IMG/VR virus record: IMGVR_UViG_3300029286_003654
Location: 1-26,029 of that record
Direction: 5' to 3' (one strand)
Source: a virus
Length of the DNA stretch: 26,029 nt
Below the pieces are notes generated by a model that saw nothing but the letters and a program-made list of their open reading frames with translations, was not told where the DNA came from and ran no database searches. Made by a program: the position numbers and the translations under genes. This document shows positions 8,335-15,785 of this stretch, in pieces (position 1 is the first letter of the stretch; each line of letters opens with the position of its first letter).

Positions 8335-8742
8335 TTATGAAATCAACTCGAAATGCACCAGGTCATCAAAGACATTATCAATCACCTGCGTATCGCCATC
8401 CCAGTCTCCACCCCACCTGATCGGGATCCCCCTGATCTTGGCAATGCCAAGAACAAACCCGGCAAAAAGCGTCATCCGCTCCCGATCTTGCCAATCAATC
8501 GGGCGTGATGGCCGATCAAAAGGCCCGACATCAACCGCCAGAGAGACAACGGGGTTGTGCTTGCTCTTTGGCCAAGGCGTTTTTGAGTTCCCGCCCCGAA
8601 CAGCGGCGTCCTGATCTGCCTTTGATCGATGACCACAAAGCACTACACAGTCAAAATGCGTGACGACCTCACGAAAAAGAGACTGCAAACGAGGGTCACA
8701 AGTCGCCAACCGCTCCTCTGATATCTTCCCAAAACTTGCCAT
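8335..8742 (-). CDS. endolysin, M15-family peptidase
   Basis: This 135-residue protein is a zinc-dependent cell-wall endopeptidase of the M15 (VanY/D,D- or L,D-peptidase) type that would cut peptidoglycan cross-bridges or stem peptides at lysis. The zinc-ligand pattern is visible: SKHNP with His62, then AVDVGP with Asp71, and a C-terminal LVHFEL with His130. The GHRSKADQDAAVRGG segment is also typical of phage M15 enzymes. The length matches single-domain endolysins. No signal peptide is present, so export needs a holin-type function. AGAGG-like ribosome binding sequence lies about eight bases before the ATG. It sits within the capsid/tail operon rather than beside the terminase genes as in Mu. 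Confidence 0.85.
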   Translation of the reverse strand: MASFGKISEERLATCDPRLQSLFREVVTHFDCVVLCGHRSKADQDAAVRGGNSKTPWPKSKHNPVVSLAVDVGPFDRPSRPIDWQDRERMTLFAGFVLGIAKIRGIPIRWGGDWDGDTQVIDNVFDDLVHFELIS

Positions 8743-8873
8743 AAATCAAAATCCTCTTACCATCAGGGGAAGGAACCCCGTTTAATCGCGTTAAATGATA
8801 CTTTAGCGGACAAAAACACCCCACCAAACGAATATTGACACTCCCGACCCATCAGCCACCGCCAGAGAGCCCT
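8743..8873. other. 131-base gap with small inverted repeats
   Basis: This gap lies between gp36 and the endolysin gene. It contains GGGG-AAGGAA-CCCC and TTTAA-TCGCG-TTAAA inverted repeats close together, upstream of the endolysin ribosome binding site. They could slow transcription or act as a weak terminator or processing site, but no U-tract follows. I see no further gene here. Confidence 0.25.
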
Positions 8874-9356
8874 CTACAGCTCATCCAGGTTAATCACCGG
8901 TAGAGGGTAATCATCATCCAGCAAGCCACCCATAAAGCCCTGGCGAAACCTATGCCTGGTGTACGACACCATGGGAGCATGCGCTTCAGCGACCGTATCC
9001 GTTCCCCCCGTATCAATCCGGAACGTATTGGCCGTTATCGCCCTCAACTTATCCTGGAGCCGCTTGTACGACTGCTGCAAGGAATCACTCACCTCATCAC
9101 CCATCCGCCGCACAAGCAAGTAATACCGCATCAATTGCGCAGTCAACTCAACAATCTCATCCGGAACAGGATCAAACGGCACCGTATACAACCCCCGGCA
9201 AAACAAATGCACATCAGTCACTGCCGACGCATTACACGCCTCCAGATTCGCCAGTGCGGCCGCATCCATCGTCCCCGAGTTATAATCATCACAGCACTCA
9301 ATGATCTTCTGCAGAGGCATAACCCCCTGCAGATATGTCACATCAACGTACAGCAT
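8874..9356 (-). CDS. Mu gp36-like head-tail connector (DUF1320)
   Basis: This protein of about 160 residues resembles the DUF1320/gp36 family found after the major capsid gene in Mu-like phages, probably a head-completion or adaptor protein. Characteristic features are MLYVDVTYLQG at the N-terminus, helix-rich middle with DEIVELTAQLMRYYLL, and a C-terminal segment with MVSYTRHRFRQGFMGG. I chose the ATG at 9356, whose first base is shared with the upstream TGA (TGATG). A TTG at 9359 would add one residue. This coupling also shows that the upstream -frame is really translated. Confidence 0.75.
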   Translation of the reverse strand: MLYVDVTYLQGVMPLQKIIECCDDYNSGTMDAAALANLEACNASAVTDVHLFCRGLYTVPFDPVPDEIVELTAQLMRYYLLVRRMGDEVSDSLQQSYKRLQDKLRAITANTFRIDTGGTDTVAEAHAPMVSYTRHRFRQGFMGGLLDDDYPLPVINLDEL

Positions 9357-9572
9357 CAACCACCCTCCTCAATCGCCAATATTGCGGAAGTAAACGCCTC
9401 TTCATAAGCCTCCACCCAATCATCGACATCAGTACTCGGCACGATGATCGTCTGGCAAAAAATCATCATTCAGCGACGCGGCAGTGAGTCCCACAATATC
9501 AGTAATAGCCGGAGCCGACGGTGACTGAGGCACCAATGGTTCGACATGCGTCCCCATCTCATCAAGAGCCAT
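9356..9572 (-). pseudogene. gp35-position small gene split by a frameshift at a T6 run
   Basis: Two overlapping pieces are visible. An ATG at 9572 opens a frame beginning MALDEMGTHVEPLVP that ends at a TGA at 9429. A +1 frame, continuing after a run of six T on the coding strand, reads IIVPSTDVDDWVEAYEEAF and stops at a TGA that overlaps the gp36 ATG. Joined at the T run they make about 71 residues, matching a small gene at the Mu gp35 position between capsid and gp36. Possible explanations are a recent indel, a sequencing error, or programmed +1 slippage. I do not recognise the protein. Confidence 0.5.
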
Positions 9573-9603
9573 ACCTTACCCTATAAATAAATTATAAAAC
9601 CGA

Positions 9604-10548
9604 TTAAAGCCGGACACCAGGCAACACCGCAACGCTCCGCACATTCAGCGCCCGCGAGTCTGTGCGCAACTCTACGAGCTGCTCATAAAAGTTTCCGACC
9701 TTTGTCATCGCATAAACCTTCAAGCCATTCTTTGTTGTCATCATCGAGAAGAACTCCTTGGCGCCAGATCGGAACGCATAGACACTTGAGCAATCCGTAC
9801 TGGTACCCTTCGTCTCTGTCTGCGGGATAATTTCCGACCCATCAAACTTGAACCCTGCATGAACCACAGGCACACCATTAAACGTGTTGATGAGCCTGCC
9901 GTACTTGTCAACTGTCGTGCCACACTCCGCAGCCGCAAACGAGCTAAGCCGAGCCCACACCAAGCTGTTCATAACCAAGCACTGCGCGCCAAACGCCACG
10001 CTCATAATTAATAGCTGCAACGCCTCCTTAAACTTCATTTGGCTCGCCACTGCGGTATCGCTGATACCCGCAAGTACCTGCATACCGTTCGCGCCCATAT
10101 TGGTCAGAGTCTGGCTCGCAGCAAGTGCAGCAACGGTTTTCTTCAGTCCATTAAACTGCACCGGCGTCTGAGTGGAATCGCCAACCACCAAAAACTCATT
10201 AATGTTGCGCCCAAGCGTAAGTCCAAATGATGCCAGTTCACGCTGCATCTCGGAAGGGATGTCGCCACCCTCTTCCTCATAGCCCACATCAAGTCGTATT
10301 GCCTTGCCCAGCGTGGTCAGCGAATAATTGGCATACGAAGGTTCAACCACAAGAGGCGAAGCGTAATCGGAGCCTATGGTACGGAACGTCGCACCGGTGT
10401 TAACATTCGCATCCGTACGCACCTTAGCCGTACCGCCTGGCGAATAAAAAAAATGGACATAATCCAGAAGCGGGGCTGCAAGCCGGATATTGTCAAGTAC
10501 AAGCCGTGAAAGATCATCACTGGAAGAAACCTCATACAGTAAACCCAT
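9604..10548 (-). CDS. major capsid protein
   Basis: This 314-residue protein follows the protease/scaffold gene and precedes gp36, the position of the major head protein (Mu gpT). The sequence has features expected of an HK97-fold capsid: an N-terminal arm (SSDDLSRLVLDNI), a long spine region with KAIRLDVGYEEEGG and LGRNINEFLVVGDS, FNGLKKTV, an A-domain stretch with LVMNSLVWARL, NTFNGVPVVHAG, and a C-terminal GNFYEQLVELRTDSRALNVRS strand region. No ribosome binding site is obvious, only an A-rich leader. It is probably processed or assembled with the upstream protease. Confidence in the capsid role is high and in the exact family moderate. Confidence 0.85.
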   Translation of the reverse strand: MGLLYEVSSSDDLSRLVLDNIRLAAPLLDYVHFFYSPGGTAKVRTDANVNTGATFRTIGSDYASPLVVEPSYANYSLTTLGKAIRLDVGYEEEGGDIPSEMQRELASFGLTLGRNINEFLVVGDSTQTPVQFNGLKKTVAALAASQTLTNMGANGMQVLAGISDTAVASQMKFKEALQLLIMSVAFGAQCLVMNSLVWARLSSFAAAECGTTVDKYGRLINTFNGVPVVHAGFKFDGSEIIPQTETKGTSTDCSSVYAFRSGAKEFFSMMTTKNGLKVYAMTKVGNFYEQLVELRTDSRALNVRSVAVLPGVRL

Positions 10549-10617
10549 AATCGTTTTAGTTATAGTCGTTAATCAATCCGCCCTGAATATTCTGTTTTCA
10601 TCCTCATCTCCGAGTAG

Positions 10618-11745
10618 CTACACCGACCCAGCCTTTGCTGCCTCAAACTGCTCCATCAGAACCAGTTGCACAGGATCGACTCCTGGAGAGGATTCTTCCA
10701 CGACTTTCGCTTTGTCACTCGTGGCAACAGTCTCAAAGCTCACCGCAGGTTTTGCTCCGGAAATCATAGTACAGAACACATCGTATGCGCTCTGCTCAAC
10801 ACTCTTTCCGTCCTCTTCGAACGTCAGCGGTTGTTTGATCTCCTGCAATGCAGTCAGGATCGCAACAACCTGCGGCTTCACCCTGGGCGTTACGACGGTT
10901 ACATGATCGGCGCAGAACTGTTCTATAACAACTGCCTGTCGTCTCTTCGTCTCATCGGCAACCTGTGTCAACAAGATTGCGTTCTCGACTATCAGCCGAT
11001 CCATCTTTTCTTTCTCGTAAACGGTCATAGGGGAGTCCTCCTCATAAGTCATAGGGGAGTCCTCCTCATAAGTTGGTGTTGGTACGGCCTCGCCATTCTC
11101 TAACTCCACGTCGGGAGGCAGAGGCTCTTTCAGCATTGCAATCATGTATGGCGGAAAGTACTTATCTGCGGCATCAATGCCGCTCTGATCGATCTCACGG
11201 TCACGGATGCGCTGAATCACCGATGCGACATCGTCCATCCAGATCTGGAGTCTCCACTTCCAGTCCGCCTCAAAAGCCTCTTTCAGACCAAGGTCGTCTG
11301 CCTGGAACTCTACCTCTTCTTTGTAGACCGGCGCAACAACAGTAGCCGAAGCCTCAAACGCCGACCCAAGACCAGTCACCGCAGGGTTATCGGTAAATCC
11401 GATGTGCACGATCTCACCCTTCAGTCCAAGTCCGATGCTCACCTCGCTGATTCCGACCTTCTTCAAGCCTTTGAGGAACTCCGTGGCCATCTCCTTTGGC
11501 ACCACAGACAAATACGTCCTGCCACCATTTTCGAAAACTTCGAGGCTGTCACGCTCGGCATAACCAAGTACCGGTAAATTGTTTTCAGGGTGCCGGAACG
11601 TGTAAGGGATCAACACCGGAGAGTGCTCCAGGGAACTCTCATAGACACCATGAACCCTTTCCGGAGGCCACACAGCCTCCTCAGGGTTACTCTTCCGATG
11701 TACCCCGGAAGCAAAAATGTAGTGCCGTTTAAAGCTCAATTTCAT
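10618..11745 (-). CDS. prohead protease / scaffold (Mu gp32 I-like)
   Basis: This 375-residue protein resembles the Mu I (gp32) protease-scaffold. The N-terminal half has the gp32 layout: KLSFKRHYIFASGVHRKSN, WPPERVHGVYESS, LPVLGYAERDSL, EVSIGLGLKG and HIGFTDNPAVTGLG. The C-terminal half is charged and helical (PMTVYEKEKMDRLIVENAIL and following), as expected of an internal scaffold. It would direct prohead assembly and then degrade the scaffold. It is the first gene of the leftward late operon, about 190 bases from the divergent head operon. Residues about 225-240 contain a duplicated YEEDSPMT unit. The catalytic residues were not assigned. Confidence 0.8.
   Translation of the reverse strand: MKLSFKRHYIFASGVHRKSNPEEAVWPPERVHGVYESSLEHSPVLIPYTFRHPENNLPVLGYAERDSLEVFENGGRTYLSVVPKEMATEFLKGLKKVGISEVSIGLGLKGEIVHIGFTDNPAVTGLGSAFEASATVVAPVYKEEVEFQADDLGLKEAFEADWKWRLQIWMDDVASVIQRIRDREIDQSGIDAADKYFPPYMIAMLKEPLPPDVELENGEAVPTPTYEEDSPMTYEEDSPMTVYEKEKMDRLIVENAILLTQVADETKRRQAVVIEQFCADHVTVVTPRVKPQVVAILTALQEIKQPLTFEEDGKSVEQSAYDVFCTMISGAKPAVSFETVATSDKAKVVEESSPGVDPVQLVLMEQFEAAKAGSV
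11025..11072. repeat. perfect 24-bp tandem duplication
   Basis: Two identical adjacent 24-base units lie inside the protease/scaffold gene. They preserve the reading frame and duplicate the peptide YEEDSPMT. They fall at the probable junction between the protease part and the scaffold part. Confidence 0.9.
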
Positions 11746-11934
11746 TGCCGTTTAATTAAAGTTCACCAAAGTTCACCCACTGATATAGCAAGCAACTTAC
11801 CCCCTCGCATCGGCTAATCTGGTGTGCAATTCTTCGCCGAAACGATTCAACGACAAGCATCTTTGGATATAGGCACCATCTCCTTGGTAAGTTGTTAGCG
11901 TAAGCTCAACAACCAGTCACAAAATCACTGCACC
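11746..11934. promoter_or_regulatory. divergent late promoter region with mirror-image boxes
   Basis: This 189-base gap separates the leftward capsid operon from the rightward head operon and contains no gene. GGTAAGTTG occurs on the + strand at 11886-11894, and its exact reverse complement lies at 11793-11801, 84 bases away. Each box is followed, on its own strand, five or six bases later by a possible -10: TATATC leftward (11783-11788) and TAAGCT rightward (11901-11906). There is no consensus -35, which suits activator-dependent promoters. A tandem AAAGTTCACC pair lies at 11758-11777, and a GTTGTT...AACAAC dyad at 11891-11913. Confidence 0.5.
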
Positions 11935-12333
11935 ATGGACTTTTTACCATCCAATGCCACAGATCTTGCCAAGACACTTGGCATTGCCGTTCTCCTTTTT
12001 TTTAGCGTGCTGGTCGTTGGCGGTCTCATGATTTCCTATATGCGCATCGAAACACGCAAGTGGGAAGATCGGGAGAAGCACGCGACTGTTGTTTACCAAT
12101 CGATCATTAAGCGGGTAGCCGAAAGCCAGGAGAAGGAATATCATTTGCTCAAGGCCACGCTCGATGATAATCGTGATCAAATATCAATCAACCGTGGTCT
12201 TGTCGAGCGCATCAAAACAATGCAGCGTGACCACGAAACCTCCATGCGCGACATCTTCGACAAGCTATCGCGGATCCTTGAAGACCGCTGCCGGCACCAC
12301 CTCATCAATACTCCCAAGCCAAAACAGTCATGA
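11935..12333 (+). CDS. membrane-anchored coiled-coil protein, first gene of head operon
   Basis: This 132-residue protein has one strong transmembrane segment (about residues 14-35, GIAVLLFFSVLVVGGLMISY) followed by a charged, coiled-coil-like cytoplasmic or periplasmic domain. Mu-like phages carry comparable single-pass coiled-coil proteins (for example gp25, DUF2730) just upstream of the small terminase gene, where roles in lysis or packaging have been suggested without proof. It could also be an inner spanin, since the topology fits, and a lipoprotein occurs in the other late operon. The start has no SD sequence. The stop overlaps the next start by four bases (ATGA). Confidence 0.6.
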   Translation: MDFLPSNATDLAKTLGIAVLLFFSVLVVGGLMISYMRIETRKWEDREKHATVVYQSIIKRVAESQEKEYHLLKATLDDNRDQISINRGLVERIKTMQRDHETSMRDIFDKLSRILEDRCRHHLINTPKPKQS

Positions 12334-12584
12334 GTATCCTCTCAGATCTTCGCCTCAAACACCGAGGCCAGCTCGATCAGCTCCGCAAACAGCGAGCAAA
12401 TCTCGAAAGTGCGGCAAACGACGCCCTCATCATCGTCCTGATGAAATCCGACCCGCACGCACCCATCGAAACCCTGAGCACAGACGCCATTCTGCGTGCC
12501 GCAAAAAACCTGCACGATACCGTCACCGTCATCAAGACCGTTGACAATCAGATCGCGATGATCGACGAAGAGCTGAACGGATAA
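12330..12584 (+). CDS. small helical protein, unknown (Mu gp26 position)
   Basis: This 84-residue protein is coupled by an ATGA overlap to the preceding membrane protein gene. It is entirely helical: a basic N-terminal coiled coil (LRLKHRGQLDQLRKQRANLE), a middle hydrophobic stretch (ALIIVLMKS), and a C-terminal helix VIKTVDNQIAMIDEELNG. It lies directly before the small terminase gene, as Mu gp26 does. No function is assigned. Confidence 0.55.
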   Translation: MSILSDLRLKHRGQLDQLRKQRANLESAANDALIIVLMKSDPHAPIETLSTDAILRAAKNLHDTVTVIKTVDNQIAMIDEELNG

Positions 12585-12587
12585 GAG

Positions 12588-13013
12588 ATGGCCAAAAAAG
12601 CGGAACTATACACGGAAGCCGAACGGCTCTACGTGCAAGAACATCTCGGGCAGGCCGACATAGCCCAGCGCCTGGGCGTGGCCGAGCGAACGATACGCTA
12701 TTGGGCAACGGAAGGGAAGTGGAGCGATAAAAGGGGGGAACTTGCAGAGACGACCGGCAAGACCCACGAAAAGCTCTACAAGCTCATCCAGAGCCTCACG
12801 GACAAAGCAATACAGTCTTGCGAGAATGGTGAGGAACCAAGCCAGAGCCAACTCTACTTCATCGGCAAGATGGCGCCACTGCTCCTCAAGCTCCAGACCT
12901 ACGAACAACACGAAGAAGCTGCAACTGAGCCCGAAGCCGAAAAGCCGAAGCAGCTAACCGACGACACCATCCGCCGTATTGAGGAAGAGATCCTCGGCAT
13001 CCGGAGAGCGTGA
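12588..13013 (+). CDS. terminase small subunit (DUF1804-like)
   Basis: This 141-residue protein recognises DNA for packaging. Residues 8-45 contain the pattern AERLYVQEHLGQADIAQRLGV followed by AERTIRYWATEGKW, a helix-turn-helix typical of the DUF1804/gp27 small terminases of Mu-like phages. The remainder is helical and acidic (about residues 100-141), suitable for oligomerisation and binding the large subunit. GGATAAGAG lies just before the ATG. The last bases overlap the large terminase gene region, and gene order is the same as in Mu. Confidence 0.75.
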   Translation: MAKKAELYTEAERLYVQEHLGQADIAQRLGVAERTIRYWATEGKWSDKRGELAETTGKTHEKLYKLIQSLTDKAIQSCENGEEPSQSQLYFIGKMAPLLLKLQTYEQHEEAATEPEAEKPKQLTDDTIRRIEEEILGIRRA

Positions 13014-13015
13014 CG

Positions 13016-14440
13016 ATGGCACCAAACCTTAACCGATACTTTCTTCCGTACCAGATCGCCTGGTTGATCGACGACAGTCCCTTTAAAATTTGGGGGAAAA
13101 CCAGGAGGGGAGGAATGACTTATGTGCAAAGCTATGAAGACGTTCGGGATGCCGTAGCCGGTCGCTGGGACGTCTGGTTTTCATCGGCAGATGAGACCGC
13201 AGGCAGGGAGTACATCCTTTACTGCGAGATGTGGGCAAAGTTATTCAACGAAGCCGCCAAGGCTTTCGACGAGCAGGTACTCGATGACGATGGCCATCCG
13301 ATCACCGTGAAACGCATCACCTTCCGCAACGGTATGCGCATCACAGCACTTACCAGTTCGCCAAGTCAGTTCCGCAGCAAGGGTGGAAAAGTTGTGCTCG
13401 ACGAATTTGCCTGGAACAAAGATCAGGACGCCCTATGGGCTGCCGCTGAACCGGTCACAACCTGGGGATTCCCGTTGCGCATCATCTCGACGCACAACGG
13501 CATGAGCTGCCGCTTCTATAAACTGATCCAGAACGCTGCAGCCGTCGGGGCTGTCGTCCACAAAACCACCATCTACGATGCTGTCGAGCAAGGCCTTTTT
13601 GACAAGATTTACGGCCGCAAGACCACGCCTGCCGAACGGATCAAGTGGCTCAACGAGAAACGCTCCAAGGCCGGGCCTACATCGTGGGATCAGGAGTACT
13701 GCTGCAACCCGATCGACGAATCGACCGCATTCCTCACTTACGGCCTCATCGAAGGATGCACTGAGAAAGGATTGCTGCTGGCGCTCGAAGAACTCCGCAA
13801 CCCCTTTGTCCTTGGTATGGACATTGGCCGAAAGCGCAACCTCTCCGTCATCTGGGTTAACGAGCTTGCCGGACGTCGGCACCTGACGCGCATCGTCCAT
13901 CCGATGGAAAAGACCGCCTTCAGGATCCAGTACGCCACGCTCAAGACCTACCTGCAGCACCCGCTTTGTCATCGGGCCAGCATAGACAATGGAGGCATGG
14001 GCGCACAGATCGCCGAAGATGCACAGACCGATTTCGGCATCTACCGTGTAGAATCCGTCACTTTCAACAATGCCGGTAAGAGCCGCATGGCCGAACTGGT
14101 CAAGACATTGATTGAAGATCGTGACTTCCTGCTGCCCGGATACGGCCCGCTTGCTGACGTCATCCGTGAAGACTTTCATAGCATGAGGCAGGTCGTCAGC
14201 GCCGCAGGCAACACTCGGTTCGACCCTTCCGAGAATGAAGAGAACCCGAACAGCCACGCAGATTTCTTCTGGTCGGCAGCTCTGGCCGTCAACGCCGGAG
14301 GCACCACCGCACCCGAAATCATTGGATCAATCACTACGAAGAGCATGGATGAGATCATCGAACGAAATCGACGTCTCGACGCAATTTTTGAAGGCTACGA
14401 AGGCCGATTCGACCACTCTTTAACCCGGACATTCCGATAA
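13016..14440 (+). CDS. terminase large subunit (Mu gp28-like)
   Basis: This protein of about 474 residues is the packaging motor. The Walker A-like motif GKTRRGGMT is near residues 27-36 and the Walker B motif VVLDEF near 127-131. The C-terminal RNase H-fold nuclease begins at LGMDIGRKRNLS (Asp near 269) and continues with the SIDNGGMG segment. The length agrees with Mu gp28. I chose the ATG at 13016, seven bases after GGAGAG. A GTG at 13010 overlaps the small terminase stop but is too close to that site. The gene ends in TAATG, sharing a base with the portal start. Confidence 0.9.
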   Translation: MAPNLNRYFLPYQIAWLIDDSPFKIWGKTRRGGMTYVQSYEDVRDAVAGRWDVWFSSADETAGREYILYCEMWAKLFNEAAKAFDEQVLDDDGHPITVKRITFRNGMRITALTSSPSQFRSKGGKVVLDEFAWNKDQDALWAAAEPVTTWGFPLRIISTHNGMSCRFYKLIQNAAAVGAVVHKTTIYDAVEQGLFDKIYGRKTTPAERIKWLNEKRSKAGPTSWDQEYCCNPIDESTAFLTYGLIEGCTEKGLLLALEELRNPFVLGMDIGRKRNLSVIWVNELAGRRHLTRIVHPMEKTAFRIQYATLKTYLQHPLCHRASIDNGGMGAQIAEDAQTDFGIYRVESVTFNNAGKSRMAELVKTLIEDRDFLLPGYGPLADVIREDFHSMRQVVSAAGNTRFDPSENEENPNSHADFFWSAALAVNAGGTTAPEIIGSITTKSMDEIIERNRRLDAIFEGYEGRFDHSLTRTFR

Positions 14441-15702
14441 TGCCACGCATCACCACATCAAAAACCATTACGCAGGAAATCGCTGTCCGCACCTACGTCG
14501 AAGCGGCCCTCCATGTCACGCGCCTCCTGCCGCACCCGTCGAAAGTGCTCAGCAACATCTGCCAGCGTATCGACGTCTACGACACCATCATCAAGCAGCC
14601 CGACGTTGCCGCTGTTGCACGGCGGTTCCGCGATGCAATCAAGGCACTCGAATGGGACGTTACCCGCACCACTGATCGCAGCCAGCGTGCCGAATGGGCC
14701 AAGAGCGTCATCAAAGCCCTGCCGCTCAACACCATCATCCCTGCAGCATGTTCCGCTCGTGACTATGGATACACGGTCTTCGAAGTGATGTGGGCTCAGG
14801 TCGATGGCCAGCTCCGCATCATCAACCTTGAAGAAAAACCTCGCGAATGGTTTTGTTTTGACCAGGAGAACAAACTCATCCTTATCACCCGTGCCAACCC
14901 GCAAGGGTTACGAGTGGACGAGAACTGGCCAAAAAAGTTTTTAGTAGTCCAGCACGAAGCGAGCTATAAAAACCCTTACGGCAATGGGTTGCTTGATGAA
15001 ACGTACTGGTATGCCAAAGGCCTCGCCGCCAATTTTGAATTCCATATTTCATTTCTTGAGGACGACGGAAGGGATCACTGGATGGGATGGGTTCCGCAGA
15101 GTAGCACCAACGAGTATAAGATAAAGGTCGAAGCTACACTCCGTGCATTGCGCAACGCAGCCGTAGCCGTCATCGAAGAGGGCACACGAGTAGAAAAAAT
15201 CGAGAATAAGGGGCGCACATCTACCTCCGAAGCATACGAGATATTCAAAAAGTCCTGCCGGGGGACCATCAACATGCTCTGGCTCGGATCCGACCTTGCA
15301 ACCAACGCCCAGGGTACCGGCTCGTACGCCAGCTCAAAGAGCGGCATCGAAATTCAGAGTTCGGCCATCGACTCAGGCAAAGAACTTGCCGAAGACCTCA
15401 TTAACCAGGCACTCGCATGGATGCTTGAACTCAACAATGTTCCCGACGACGGCTCAGTTCGGTTCGAACTCTTCGACCCACCGGAGAACGACAAAACGCA
15501 AGCAGATATCGATCATATATACGCACAGGCCACCGGACGGAAACCGAGTGACCAGCTCCTCGCCAAACGGGGATACGAGCCGGGAGACTGGGTAGACTCT
15601 GCGTCAAGGGCGCAACCCACCGGAGTTGCTCAATCCTTTGAATCAGGCTACGACATCAACGCACTGATCGAGGCCGCTGAAGCCTTAAAAAAAAAGCACT
15701 GA
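14440..15702 (+). CDS. portal protein (DUF935, Mu gp29-like)
   Basis: This 420-residue protein forms the portal ring through which DNA enters and leaves the head. It matches the DUF935 family: an N-terminal arm, VYDTIIKQPDVAAVARR, the core YGYTVFEVMWAQV, PREWFCFDQENKL, FLVVQHEASYKNPYGNGL, then GTINMLWLGSDLATNAQGTGS and the C-terminal LNNVPDDGSVRFELFDPPE. Start and preceding stop share one base (TAATG). It ends EALKKKH encoded by a run of nine A. The sequence there (A_AAA_AAG, then CAC TGA) is an ideal -1 slippery site into the gpF frame. Confidence 0.9.
   Translation: MPRITTSKTITQEIAVRTYVEAALHVTRLLPHPSKVLSNICQRIDVYDTIIKQPDVAAVARRFRDAIKALEWDVTRTTDRSQRAEWAKSVIKALPLNTIIPAACSARDYGYTVFEVMWAQVDGQLRIINLEEKPREWFCFDQENKLILITRANPQGLRVDENWPKKFLVVQHEASYKNPYGNGLLDETYWYAKGLAANFEFHISFLEDDGRDHWMGWVPQSSTNEYKIKVEATLRALRNAAVAVIEEGTRVEKIENKGRTSTSEAYEIFKKSCRGTINMLWLGSDLATNAQGTGSYASSKSGIEIQSSAIDSGKELAEDLINQALAWMLELNNVPDDGSVRFELFDPPENDKTQADIDHIYAQATGRKPSDQLLAKRGYEPGDWVDSASRAQPTGVAQSFESGYDINALIEAAEALKKKH
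15690..15696 (+). other. A_AAA_AAG slippery heptamer at portal end
   Basis: In the portal reading frame the codons are TTA AAA AAA AAG CAC TGA, so A_AAA_AAG is in the phase needed for tandem -1 slippage. The -1 frame is the gpF frame and is open from 15681 onward. A four-pair CGGC/GCCG hairpin could form at 15703-15720. No proven stimulator is visible. Confidence 0.5.
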
Positions 15703-15785
15703 CGGCAAAAAGTCCCGCCGACATCCTCGACGCCCTCCCCGACAATGATTTTATCGCTGCCTGGTCGCTCGCCCTCGAATCCGCG

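Noticed and set aside
13433-14257. A 274-residue frame on the minus strand opposite the large terminase
   Set aside because: The terminase on the + strand has clear Walker and nuclease motifs; the opposite frame has no domain and fits no operon.
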